DNA from: Suillus spraguei
Taxonomy: Eukaryota > Basidiomycota > Agaricomycetes > Boletales > Suillaceae
Assembly (NCBI GenBank): GCA_016800925.1
Contig: JABCPU010000188.1
Span: 1 to 64,000, forward strand
Length of the DNA: 64,000 bases
Direction: 5' to 3'
Position 1 is the stretch's first letter. Each line of letters opens with the position of its first letter. Below, in pieces: positions 28,774 to 41,500 of the stretch. Below the pieces are notes generated by a model that saw only the letters and a program-made list of their open reading frames with translations, was not told the origin of the DNA and ran no database searches. The position numbers were made by a program, and so were the translations under genes.

Positions 28774-30060
28774 CTTCATGCATCCTTCCGTGATTTCTTG
28801 ACGGACAAATCCAACAAAGAGTTTTTCATTGACCTGTCAAAGGTGCAACGCGACCTTGCATTCGCGTCGCTTCGAGTAATGGAACATGGCCTTCGATATC
28901 TGTGATTTAAAGTCCTCGTATCTGCCTAATAGCGAAGATTCCGGGCTGCAAGAACGAGTCCAAGAACGCATCCCCCCACACTTGTCATATTCCTCCCGAT
29001 TTTTGATTTCACATGTACGACAGACAGACTTCGACAAGGAGCTCGCGAAAGAAGTGAAATCGTTGTTCGACTACGAGCGGCTATTTTTCCGGCTCGAGTT
29101 ACTTGGCTTGATCAATGCGCTCAGCGGTGTAGTTCCTACCCTTTCACTCATTCCCCAATGGTTGTTCATTTCTACTGAGTGCCAGATAACGCGCTGACAC
29201 GCAACCACAGAACCGTTCTAAATTCAAAGATGTCTCGTTGACTGCAATGGACGTACAGAGGTTCATTCAAGTCTTCGGCGGCATGATTTTACACAGCACG
29301 CCACATCTGTATGTATCAGCACTCCCATTCACACCTGCCAACTCACCGCTATCGAAAAAAAAATTCTGTATGGTTTCCGAATACTCTTCGCTGGTATCCG
29401 GACGTGCTATGAACTGCCCAGCTGTTCAGACCGTGCTCAGGGGGCACACTGAGTCGGTTTCGTCGGTTTCGTTCTCGCCGGACGGCACTCGCATCGTCAC
29501 TAGTTCTTGGGATAGGACTGTTCGACTGTGGGATGCAGGGACGGGGAAGCCAGTCAGTGAGCCCTTGCGGGGGCACACCGATGCAGTTTTGTCGGCCTCG
29601 TTCTCGCCGGACGGCACTCGCATCGTCACTGGCTCGAGGGATAGGACTGTTCGGCTGTGGGATGCAGGACGGGGAAGCCATCAAAACAGTGCGCTGAGTC
29701 AAATAAACATTGTATGATCGAGGCCACTACTACCATGGCGTTGAACACTTGGAACAACTACTTCGTTTGATTCTCGTCCAACTCTACCCATGCACTGTGC
29801 GATACCTCTGAGCTAACGGAGGGAGCATCCCATGACGACCGCAGTTCGACCCCCTTTTTCCTGGATAAGGTCAATGGATGGGTGGCAGGGCCCAAAGATC
29901 AGCTGTTATTCTGGGTACCACACGCTTCTCGACACCTATTCTATAGCCCTGGAACTACATTAGTGATACCCAGAGGAGGTCCTGAGCTTGATTTGAGCCG
30001 CATGGCACATGAAGAACACTGGAAAAAATGCCGAGAGGGGTGAGTCTCTTCAAAACGCTG
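28774..30060 (+). pseudogene. NACHT-WD40 NLR-like gene, decayed copy 2 (C-terminal part)
   Basis: The sequence enters the family abruptly at LHASFRDFLTDK (28774) and continues DLSKVQRDLAFASLRVMEHGL. A frameshift and TGA (about 28905) follow, then FDICDLKSSYLPNSEDSG, FDYERLFFRLELLGLINALSGVVP, an intron region near 29130-29210, then [33 protein letters not shown] and [13 protein letters not shown]. Two WD40 repeats ending RLWDAGRG follow, then the same C-terminal tail as copy 1 (PFFLDKVNGWVAG, PGTTLVIPRGG). The N-terminal adaptor and NACHT halves are missing, replaced by a repeat element at 28772. The collapse to two WD40 repeats at nearly the same point as in copy 1 indicates that one locus was copied from the other after the deletion. 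Confidence 0.8.
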
Positions 30061-30221
30061 TCCGTTCCTTGCGCTTACTAGAACCACTACTTGTAGACCT
30101 TAGTACCGACGATGACAGCAACAATGGATCCATTATGGAGATTTCAGATACAATTTATGTGACCGAGTGTACAGTGGAACATACTTTGTGTTCTATCATT
30201 GAGTCTATACCAGTCCGAGTT

Positions 30222-30650
30222 CAGGGTTATCTGAGAAAATGACTTATTGAAGAACTGACTACGTGACTCATGAAGTCCGTGTTGGTGTAAGGAATGCGGT
30301 GAGAAAGAGAGTACAATAAAATGATGCGCGTAAGGGTTTTGTAAACTGTGAAGCGCGAAAAACAGCTGCTGGGCAAGAGCAAGCGAACGGGGGATGACAT
30401 TCAATGCGAAGAGTAGGAGAGGTTCCGCATTATAGATACATTAATGACCCATGATCACAACTAACCCTTGGAACATAACGATATAGCACGCGTTATCGTG
30501 AACGGTCATGACACGATGTATAGTCTTGAGACAAGCCGCAAAATACAAAATCAAATTGGAGCGGAGCAAGGTCATCATACTAAGTTCGCACAGCGAACCC
30601 CTAGTTGACCATAGTTGATTGAATAAATGTACCTTCAAAGTTCAATAGAA
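30222..30650 (-). repeat. inverted copy of the NLR downstream segment (16974-17965)
   Basis: The reverse complement matches 17965 back to 16974, without the 544-bp insertion at 17142. The adjoining tail 30010-30222 matches copy 1 in direct orientation, so the breakpoint of inversion is at about 30222-30236. Confidence 0.75.
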
Positions 30651-33517
30651 TGTTTTTGCTGAGGGTTTTCATCAACTTACGACCCGCTGGTTTTACACCA
30701 AACCTAAGCCGTCAGATGGTAAGTTCAAGTTAAGAATTTCAACTCAAGCTTTCGCTGCTAACTAGTACTAAGCCATTTTACTAGGTCACCAGCTGAGCAT
30801 AAATGAGCGCAAGTGAGACACAAAGTTGTGTCTTGCGTCTGTTCTGATCTCATCAGGGAGGAACAAAGCTTCAGCAATTCTGATGCAGTCATCCTTCATG
30901 TGTTAACTTCGACTCGCTGCCAGTGGATCTGCATGATGCTCACCGCCCTGACAGGGGCATGACTGTCCTTTGTCTTCGTCATCCTCTTCGCGCTGTCTAA
31001 GTGCGTCAAAGGCACTAGACCAGAGCTCTTGTGTGATAGTGTTGTGATAGCAACGGTGTGGATGAATTTAGTGGAGAGGGTTTGAAGGCCCAGGGCCCAG
31101 AGGCTGTTGCTAGTCGTTCATGTTCGACCAGATGCAGTACATCGGACGGAATCGTTACTAGTTACAAACTTACAATGTTCCTCAACTTCTGGTATTATTT
31201 TTTATTTTGGGCATACGATAGGGTTAGGGTTAGGACTGAGGAAGGGCGAAAAAAAAGAAGGCCTGCCCAGCCAGAGTGGCCGTGGCAGGACAGGAAAATA
31301 TTGAGACGGTGCATGAGCCTGAGCCCATACAAACCGCGATTACCCTCTGTATGGACAGGGTCGCCGTGCTATGAAGGGTCCCCGCGGCCCACAAACCCGG
31401 GTACATGAAGGAGCCTATGCCATCAAGGTAAGTATGAAGTTTTCTAATCATTGACAGCTCGTTTATATAGCAGTGGCTGAGTGCACGGACCACCAAAATC
31501 ATCATGACTGTATTTGGAAAAAAACTTGAACTACATATATGGAATTGACCACGCTGTTCGGCACTTAGACGAGAATTTGAGGCTATTCTAACGCTGTTGT
31601 ATTATTTTACAAAGTTCACGGCGAACAGCATCAGTGAGATTTTTGAAGCAAGTATAGCTCCCAAGAAGGACGTCGCTATGAAGAAAACTCCATTGTTATT
31701 ATTCCTACTGGCACCGTAATAAAGGGCAAGAACTAAAATATGATGGCAAGGTGCGGCCGCATCGGCAACGGGACATGGGACATGTCCAGCAACATCTAGG
31801 TATGCAAGATCCATGCTATAATGTGGACATTTGAGAATGACTTTGATTTTAATAAGCGGGTTATACAGAAAAACGCTGGACAAGTACTCGCTGGGCCGCC
31901 GCATGTCTAGAAGGGCAACTTGGGCCTAATGAAATCAAGTAAATTAAGTACTTGTTATTTGTACCTCTAGGAGTGGCGGCCATCCTGAAACTTTGTTTTA
32001 TGCCGGATCTGCCTACGGGAAACTATTAGGTAAACACCGTTAGATGGGCGAAAGACGCTCTCGGGAAGGTCGCATTGTGACGGGCCCCCAATGCCGCCCA
32101 TCTCCAGTCCCAGGAAGACAGAGGTGACGTGTCACGCGTTCCGAGGTTTCTTTACTCTCTTCACCATACATACCAATTCAAGCTGTGGTCCCCGCTGCCC
32201 GTGTCCCACCCGAACGGGGTTCAAAAGGTTGAGTCATCGGCGCCTTGATCATCATATGTGTTGCAGGAGAGAATATCTTAATGGACACTTAGTAAACAGG
32301 CAAGTATGCATTCGAGCATGAAGTCACTAGCTCACATGATCTTCACTGATGAAAGTTACCGGTGCGTGGTTCTACTCAGCATCTACCACCTCCATAGGCC
32401 GCCATGTTTCAAGATTTTCCCTCGCGCACGATCAGTCAAATTGAGCCCGATCTTATCGAGTCCCAGATCGAGCGTGCTATGAATAAAACGACAAGATCAT
32501 CTAAAAATAGTACTTCGGTAGCTTACCGCCAAGTACCTCATGACCTCTACATCATTCCTTGAAGCGCTGAACTTTACTACGTAAAATTTGGTTTCTACCT
32601 GTGGGTTTCATATTTCCTGTCCACAATCCATGAGAAGCGAAAAAAAACGTTCGGCGCCCCCAGAGGACGTATTACACTCCAAGGTCATGTTGGGAACGAC
32701 ACGACGATGCTGACGAGTGCTGTGAACTACACAGATCGCTGTCTCCCTACGAAAAAATCTTATGGTGCTCTATTAGCAACGCTCCCGCTTGATGACATTT
32801 ATTTTGCGTCATTAAGATCTTGTCCGAGGTATGGCGCGATGTGCTCCATGAGGTGGTACTGCGCTATGCCTTCATCGAGAATAATTGTTTTTATCGCATG
32901 TGAGGTCACGTTATGATCCAAAGACGCGATCCACATGTCTTGCGACCACAACGCATACTATTTCGACATCATCCTTCAAAATCTCCTAGTAAAGATACGG
33001 TCCCTCACGCATCTCCGTGTTTGTTGCCCCCCCCCCCCTTTTTGTGATACTTTCGCATCCCCCCTTTCTAGCATCGTCACCGACTCAGTGACGCATCTGC
33101 ATATAGCGCGCCATTCGTCAGCGCTGCTTGGTTCTATCGTTGCGTCTTTTCCGAGTGTAACTCGCATTCACTTGAGCACACCGTGTTTCCTGAAGAACTT
33201 TGCTGTGTATGTCCGCAACACACAGAGTGCATACAGTCTCTCAAGCTCTGGCTCCCAAGTTCGGTCTCGCTTTGGAACATTTGCGACGCACTCGAGTATG
33301 GCTTGCTGAAGTCTACCCAGGCCGGATTGTCGTGAATGCAGGAAATTCGGACGCCGACTCGGATAAGTCCAATAATTGCAGATATTGCGCTGAGCTGCCA
33401 GAAGCATGGGGTGGCCTTGGAATGGAGACAAAGATATCCACCATTAAGGCAACTGCATATAGCTACTCGAGTAGCAACAGTGGTTTTAGGATGCTAGCTA
33501 TGCTATGAAAGCCATCA
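30651..33517. other. long interval without a supported gene
   Basis: Short ORFs occur on both strands, but none has a recognisable domain. A (GGGTTA)2-like stretch (31216-31230) resembles telomere repeat. At 32935-33310 the plus strand has Leu-rich text (LRSLTHLRV, TDSVTHLHIARHSSALLGSIVASFPSVTRIHL) that could be a decayed F-box/LRR gene; frames are broken before and after, and an 11-C run sits at about 33028-33038. I do not call a gene here. Confidence 0.35.
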
Positions 33518-36065
33518 TCAAAATTTCAAGGCCCTTCGATACTTGATGAAGGCAATCAAGTTGTCTCGCATCTCCTCCCCTCGCAGTTTCAAATCTCGCT
33601 CCTTCCGCCTGTCGATTGCCCGCACAGCTTTACGTACCCCTTCGACACTATCCACAAGACGCTGCACGAAGTTGCCTTGCCGAAAATTGATATCGTATGG
33701 GAGATTCTCGTCGGAATAGATGTCGATCAGAGCCGACACCGTTTGGATCAGTGGCTCGGTGCCATACGTCGAAGGCGCTGTGGAAGTTGGGAGGATGGAA
33801 AGCAGGTGCATCGCAATAACCTAATCCGGTGTTCAATTCCGAGAGGGATTGGAGAATATCCGACTCACGCGATTGGCGTCAATAGATTGTGGGTGCTGCG
33901 CCAGGCACTCAAGCGTGCCGATGCATTTCACGCGAATAGCATGATCAGTGCTTGAGTTGCAGAGTTGAATCAATAGCTGGACTTGATCTTCGTTGGGCAC
34001 CTGACAGTGACACCTCAACACCGGAACTTCTGCCAATGAGAAAACTTACCAAGATACCCTTCCAGATATTACCGATGCCCCAGAGCACACCCACTCCAAT
34101 CTCCCACATTTCTTGTTTACGCTCTTGGCCGCGTGTGATTTCCGTGCCTACGCTTCCAAGTGCTGCCCACACACTGTCCCATAACTTTTTTCCACTCGCG
34201 GACGCCGCAGCTAATCCAGAGCTTGGAGATGCACTCAACGAGAGAAATATATTATTTAAGCACTCGAACGCGCTAACGTGAATTGCACTCAGTACAGAAG
34301 TTGTCGGTGGGTGTGAGGATTGTCCGGCTGTAGGAGGAAAAGACAGCCTGACGGGTTGGACAAGGGTGATAAGAGGTTCTACAAGCGCAGGCAGATGACT
34401 TGTGGATGTTGTACCATTAGTGATCGGTACGTCATCGAGGGCCATGCCATCGGCCATATCCTCTTCTATCTCACTATCATTGTCTATCTGAATGTCAAAT
34501 AACCACCTTCATTTATGTAAAAAAACCCTTACCTTCTTCTTCTGCATCAGGTTCACCCTCCTGCACTTCGGGGATGGGGTCGGGGTCAGGTAATGTTGCA
34601 CACACGCCAGTTAAAATTTCCAGTGCAAGCTGGACAGTGCGTAATTTGTTCTCTAAATGGTCGAGTTCGATCTCGGTATTAGACCTATGATCCGACTTTG
34701 GAGCATTTTTTAAAGATAATTTTTCTATCTGAGGAGGTTCCAGCGCCTTCACACCACATCAATAGACACCGGTGAATTACTAAGATTGACAACTCACTAA
34801 TTTTACTACCAAGCTCTCAGCTAGCGCAGACGACTCAGTAAGAGAGACAGCAGCCACTACTGGCTGAAGCAGTGGAAGTACAATCTCCTTGCCAACATCG
34901 ACTCCTGATGCGGCACTAGGGGGAGGGAATGGTGAAACGTTGCTCAGGATACCTGATCATAATCAGCTGATGCATTTCACAAAGGAGAGTTCCTCACCAC
35001 TTGACAACACTTTCAGCGTGGTCATTCTATCCCCAAATACTTCCTTATCCTTACCCGTTATGCCTTTGTCGTGTACAATTTCAAGTAAACACGTGCTGTA
35101 TGCCGCATTTGACCGAAGCTCATCTATTGCTGGCTGATTGTCATCCGTTAGGACGTACAGGCATTGTGCTGAGAGCCACAGTAAGTCCTAAAAATACATG
35201 TTAGAAGCAAAAATATCTGCGAACCTGCCGCAGTAACGGTAGCTATAGGTAATTTTGCTCGAGCGGCCAGGAAGGACATTAAAAATGGAACAAGGTTGAT
35301 TTGGTTAATAGCATTCAGAGCCTTGTTGGATGTCTCCCTGGCCGTCCCTTCAGTGCTGATACGATGCAGTTAGGAACCGATGCACCTACGAAAGACACCA
35401 AAGTATAGTATTCACATTCTCGGTAAATTCATACACTACTTTTTGCGCGTTCTCTGGAGCCGTCTTAGGCGACTCCAAGAACTGTGAGAGTGCACTCGAT
35501 ATCTGGGAAGGATTAATCTCGGCCACCGTGACATCATCCATTCACATGCGTGTTAAACACACCTTTGGGACAAATGCTTTAAGGGGAGCCAGTATATTTT
35601 TATTGTACATTTCTGCGCATATATCGTAACCACCATCGATGCACAGATTTCTGAGAGGTATGAGAATGTAAGGCAAGGAAATCTTCGAGGTTGGATATAC
35701 ACACCTTAGTGCCCCGGCGGCTTCAATCCAGACCTCCTCCTCGCTATCAGACAAACGGGTAATGAGCGCTCCAACAACGTTTTTTCCTTGCAATAACCGT
35801 CGCGTAGATGGATCATTTTGTATGAGATTGGATACCGCGACGCATGCCCACTTGCGTTCAGAAGCGTCCGGATTCTCTAACTACAGTACGATAAATTCCC
35901 GCACATGGATCTTGCAACGCGACGCACCTTTTGGATGATAGGCAATACTGCTTCGTTTTTTGGGGAGGCTGAAGCTACTGATTCTAGACCTTTGGGAAGA
36001 TGTGAATCTGGCACCCGCATAGGATTATGCCGACGCATTGACCGTTTCTTCTGCGACTTGCCCAT
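33518..36065 (-). CDS. SYO1: Syo1-type HEAT/ARM-repeat nuclear import adaptor for ribosomal proteins uL18/uL5
   Basis: Starts MGKSQKKRSMRRHNPMRVPD at 36065, the diagnostic basic N-terminus of Syo1. Exon 2 carries RKWACVAVSNLIQND and LITRLSDSEEEVWIEAAGAL (ARM repeat), the next exon NLCIDGGYDICAEMYNKNILAPL, and later exons EIELDHLENKLRTVQLALEILTGVCATLP with an acidic loop (PEVQEGEPDAEEE) and VGVLWGIGNIWKG. The last exon ends MRDNLIAFIKYRRALKF (stop 33518). Introns are short with good GT/AG ends (for example after VIQK-type residues near 35926 and GALR near 35705). Syo1 co-imports 5S-RNP proteins uL18 and uL5 with Kap104. Some middle exons (34760-35540) were not fully resolved. Confidence 0.88.
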
Positions 36066-36405
36066 TTCCGAGTATACTGGAAGATTGAATATAGGCGACT
36101 GATGGTCCCAATCTGAAGTCTAAGAGCTAAGATAGTGAATCTGATGAACTCCGAGTGTGATCGAGCTACTATTTTTAGTCCTCTTTATGTAAGACTACGG
36201 TCAAAAGACCAACAAACTCATCTAGTGCGTGCGTAAAGTGGTATTACCGACCGTCCTATTAAATATAAGTATACTGCAGCAAGCACTTTACAATTACAAC
36301 ATTGCATTGTAATGCGCAATTGGCAAATGTCCATTAGGTATAGGGTACAATACAATAGACGAATATTCCAAAATGCTCGCAAAAACATGCACCAAAAACA
36401 CACAA

Positions 36406-38164
36406 CTAGGGTTGGTAAATCGGAAGTACGCCATGCATGTCAACAAGCTCTTCAGGTGGAGCGGAAGCTTGAGAACTAAACGCAGATGACAACGAGGGCA
36501 GGGAAGAGGATGGGGTGTCGCACTCATCACCATAGATTTCAGATGCTTCGGGAGCACTACCTTCCCATTGGTCATCCTCCGATAGTGGAGGAGCTGAAGC
36601 TGCCAGCGTGTCCTCAAAGGGAATGACGTTGGGCTGAGCTTCATATGGGGGCATAGAAGGTAGTGAGATAGGATCTAAAGCGGTGATATCTTGCAAATAG
36701 CTGTGCCCATCAAAGTAACCTGGCGACAAAACACTCTTCGAGGGCGGTTTTGGGAATCCCGAGTCCCCGACCTTGAATAGAGAAGTTTCGAAGGGTGCGG
36801 GAGTGACTGATTGAGAAGGATGGTCCTCAAATTCATCATGCCATTCCGGAGCAGACTCCGAGGGACCATCGTGTGCGCTATTCTGAATTACGGGAGGCGC
36901 GCTAGCCAACTCCGCCATACGGGAGAGATGAGTCTTATCATCAATGGCAACATGCCCAGTACGGCTGGGGTGGTAAGGAATGTCGTCATGGTCCGCGGGT
37001 GGAAAGTCATCACCGGGTAGTGACCCTCGGCGTGATGTAGGGTCACTCAAAGGTACGTGTGATACCTCCTGAGATTGACCTTCAATCTCAGGACGCACGT
37101 ACAATACAGGAAACATGTAAGCGGGGGGAGACAAAACGCTGCGTGAACTAGATGAGTCGGGTGTAGAAAGTCGTTGTGTGGGGGTGAGAGAATTCTCAAC
37201 GGGAGCAGTGTGGTTGTCAATATCTTCAGAGACAGGTGCTATTGAATGTCGTTGTGATGAGACTGGGGAGGGGGTACGGGCAGACACCTCGTGAGGATCC
37301 AGTAATGCGGGAGATTGTGGTCGACTTCTGGTAGACAAGCCATGACGTCGCCTGCGTCGACGAGCAGAATGTCGTATGTTAGCCTTCCACCGAGCGCTTG
37401 CCCTCGCCCACAAGCGATTCTTTCCACGAGCCTCACTCTCCTTTTCACCGTCTTCTGACAGATCTTCCAGATTTACCTTATGTCTAGCTTTCAGTTCCAA
37501 GTCATTCTTTTTCTTTTCTCCGTTCAATATTTTCTTCCGCCTCTTTCTCCAAACAATGCAGCTTATAATGAAGAGGCAAATTGAAACTGCCAAGACTATG
37601 GCTAATGAGAGGATGATGATGGAGTCGGTGCGATTGCTTTGGGATGATGTGGGCCAACCCGCAGGAAGGACAGAGTCCATTTGGGTGGAAGCGGTGGGAG
37701 CAAGGGTCGAGGTAGATCGTGAAACATCATCGGGAGACGAAGCATAGTACTAGATAAAGATATTAGCGCTTAGAAGATGATAAAGAGAGTGAACGAACTG
37801 TTGAACCATACAAAGTCCAGGCATCTGCCTTGTACCAGCGGCCGTCAGGCCCCTGAATGTATCTGTCTGCCACTTGCTGTGCGTATTTAGTTGTAGTCTT
37901 GGAGGACTTGAAGGAGGTCGTTGTGCTGCTATAGGATGTCGTAGGCGTCGTATGACGACCGCAAGTATCGACTTGATCTATAAACGGACATAGGAAAGAT
38001 GGAGGCGGGGTCGGTCGTGGAAGTGGGCTTCCATCTACCGTTTGGGAGCTGGCAGCGATAGTTGCAAGGATTGATAAGACGGAAGATGAAGGGCAAGCTA
38101 TAGCAACTGATGAATGTCTACGTTGTTGACGATCTGGACCTGGGCCATGTTTTTGCTTGGCCAT
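36406..38164 (-). CDS. single-pass membrane protein with Ser/Thr-rich ectodomain, unknown function
   Basis: Exon 1 starts MAKQKHGPGPDRQQ at 38164. It has a hydrophobic signal-like segment (VLSILATIAASS), a Pro-rich stretch, a Ser/Thr-rich stalk (TTPTTSYSSTTTSFKSSKTTT) and the compact motif YIQGPDGRWYKADAWTLYG. A 49-nt intron (near 37748-37796) joins in phase 0 to exon 2. That exon continues as a Ser/Thr-rich linker, one transmembrane helix (IIILSLAIVLAVSICLFIIS) followed by a basic stop-transfer WRKRRKK, then a long cytoplasmic tail rich in Pro, Ser and charged residues ending MHGVLPIYQP (36406). The topology (outside stalk, one TM, long tail) suggests a wall or surface sensor-like protein. 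No enzymatic domain is seen. An alternative upstream Met (38203) would add 13 residues before the signal. Confidence 0.7.
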
Positions 38165-38537
38165 GATACGACAACAGAAGAAGTGCCAAGAGAGTCTTGC
38201 CACTTCAGCGTGGCAGCAACTCGGTAATTTGTCGTCAAAATCGTTATAGTCAAATATTGACTATGAAAATGAATTCAGCCAACGCAGAAAAAAATCAAAC
38301 CTTTGAACAAAGCTCAAACCCTTGAAAGAGAATAAATCCACAACGAACTGACAGGTTTGCTGAGGAGAAAAGCGGGACTAATCGTGGGCATCATAATATA
38401 TCCAGCTTAAGTAATAAATAAATAACTATTACTCAGAGCCCTGCTAAATAAAGATATCTTTTTGGACATGTATGACTTGATATGTGACATATATATATAT
38501 ATATACCAAAAAATGACACTGATATTTCTATAATCGG

Positions 38538-41500
38538 TTATTTAAGCTCTATATTAATATTCGCTAACCATCGGCTTCGTTTTCGCTCTTCCTCTCGAAC
38601 TTTGGCTCTTTCCCTAAGCTCCTTCTCATCTCTACTCCTCGGCCGCACGTACACATCTTCAGCGCCTGATTCATAGAATATCTTGTACGTGCCTAGACTG
38701 ACTCGGATGCTCATGGCATCCCAACTTGGTGTGTCTCGCGGTGATTCGTCGATCGTCATGTATCTATTTACACACAATCACACTCAGTATCACAGCTCAC
38801 GTTTGATCATCCTGTGCACTAACCTTCGCAAAAATACCTTTCCTTCACGTTTTGATTGTGACAGCCATTCTGTCGGTTGTCGTAGAACGTACGAGTCGAG
38901 GTATTCTCGCCACCGACTGATCGCCGTTCCGTCTCCGTTCACACTAGGGTCGTCCGGTTCAACCAGTTGAATGAACATTGTTTTCGAAGACCGATGCTGT
39001 AATTACCTCATATCAGGGGCATAAATAATCCCAAAATTAAGTTTCTCACATACCCAATCGAACCTGTACAGATGTTCGTCCGCACCAACGTGACGTTCCG
39101 CCTCGCGTCGATAGCGAATCATGTGCTGATTGGATAGGACATCCACCTTCCGCGTTTGTTGAAGCAGGATCCAAAGTTCCTGGCACTTGTTATCCGACAA
39201 CAGAATCTGCACCTGTTAAAGACCCCATTAGTTAAACTTGAGAAGGCACAGTCACGAGGACTTCGGAGTCTAACAACACAGCACACGTTATATTTACCTG
39301 CTTGATTAATGAAGACAGTATCTTGTCTAACGTGAAAAGGTAATATGCCTGGAGGGTGCGCCAGATCAGATAGCGACTCCAGAGGTGAACGCACAACTTA
39401 CCTTGTTGCCGAAGAACCATCGCATATGTTCCTCAAACGTTGCCTGATCAAGCTCGTTATCAAATAGCTTTTCAAACGCCTCCAACATGTAAAGGTATAC
39501 GACATCAGTCGCGTCACGGGCCTGACGGTTGCACACAGCCTCCATAGCCTGTGCAAGTATAGCAGGAGGTCCATTCGGATCATCCAGCCCTAACTCAATG
39601 GCGACAGGATTGCAATTTGCAGGATTTAGACCTTTCGCAGTCTGACGAGCGCCCTGTTCCTTACACACAAGCAGACGAGAATAGATCAACTACATGCGAT
39701 AAAATTAGCTCACGTCAAACTGTATACAACTGTGAGACCTGACCTGTAACAAACAGAATACAGTATAAAACGTTGTGTTGCCGAAAAAAGGTTTTCGTCT
39801 ACAGGCACCGTCCTCCGAAATAGGGGGAGCTTGATTGGCTGACGCGTCGCGAATCCACTGATCCGGGGAACTGTCCTCCAGGGTAGCATCAAATAATACA
39901 CGCTCGGGATGAGGCGTGGTCCCTCTTGATTGGGATAACGAAAATGCATCCAGGCCCTCTGATCCAACGGGGTTTTCTTGTGAGGATTTCAGTAACCGCT
40001 TACGGAGATCACCCGCGGCCATTACGCTCCCTGAAGGGCCACGTCCACTCGTGAACGGGATTCCGTTATCATTCCGCGAGCCATCCAAAGCTTGTTGGTC
40101 GGTCTCCTCGTCTCGCAGATCGTCCAAAGGCGTATACCCAGCATTGAACTCGGTAGCAGGGCACATACATAAGAGGGGAATGAACGATCGCAGCCAACCT
40201 TCAACTCCGCGCCGTTCCTGTAGTGTATAGTGCGCATGGGAATGATCCAGGAATGAGTAAACCAATTTAAGCGAGTCTTGGAGGACAGTCATGTCCTTGA
40301 AAGGAAAATCCAGTTGGTAGCCTGGCGAAGCAATAGCGAATGAAGGCGGACCCTGCTGGGCACGCGCATCTGCTTGCTCAGCTTTGACTGACTCGATATT
40401 TCCTACAAAGTGTTTGGCAGTGACGACCTTCTTATCATTTGACTTGAACGTAACTCCTTGATGATCAAGAGATTTATAGAAATTTTTGGCGTCAACCTCT
40501 CGCCACGTTTTATTCCATTCCCGTTGAATGCGATGCCATTCTTCGTCTTTCTGTTTTAAACGAGCGAGGACCACCGGCACAGCCACGCTGGGACACTCCT
40601 GAAGAGCTTGGATGACCTCCATCCCAGCATCCCTGCCATAAACTTTCTTCAGCGTCCGGTGGTATATGTTCTTGCTCAGGCCACCAAAGTCAGGCTTGAG
40701 TCGGAAAGTGGAACGTTCATCATTGGTCATTTCTTCGATGCGAAAGTTAATGGGCTCTATAACAGCGATCGTGCGTGCAAGAGCTTCAAGCTGGACGTGA
40801 TATTCGTGTCGTTCCTCTTCGCTCTTGTGGAGCGCTTCTTCAAACGAGTTCTTCTTGTGCGCGATAAAGCCTGCTTCTTCAGATGCCCATGTCGGGTGTG
40901 AAACCCATTCGTCATTGAGCACAGAGCGACAGAGTTCGTCGCGACCTGAGCATGCCAAATGAACTTCCTGCAAACGAGGGTGCCTCAGTCAATCAACTTG
41001 GAAACAACAGAAATTCGATACGTACGCTCTCGGGTAACCGACGATAGCTTGGACCTTCACCATCCTCAGCTGGCAATGCAGACAACGCTTCTGGCGGCCC
41101 AGTGCGGATACTCCCGGGCGGCCCATGTTCGATATTGTCCTGTCGTTCATCGATCCCAACCACTTCCCGGAACTGCGAGAGTAGATCACCATCGCCCAAA
41201 TATACTTGAGCCATGTTCACAAGTGTCTTCGCATTGATGATGTCCTTGGAGTACATGTTCAAGAGCTTGAGAAATTCCTCATATGTGTCCTTGCTCTCTA
41301 ATGTGCGCTTTGCGCGCTCAAAAAAGATGAGTTCATCAGGCGCTGACTGAACGTTGGCAACAGGCTGGGGACCTTGTAACACTAAATTATGCATCTGGGG
41401 TGGCGGTAGCATACTAGCATGTAATTGCGGGGGGTGATGGGGAGGTGATTCCGGCAAGCCATATGAATTGAACTGCGGAGAGTCAGGGTCGACTCCTTTG

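Noticed and set aside
32707..33309. Possible F-box/LRR gene
   Set aside because: Leu-rich text but broken frames on both sides; no F-box motif seen.
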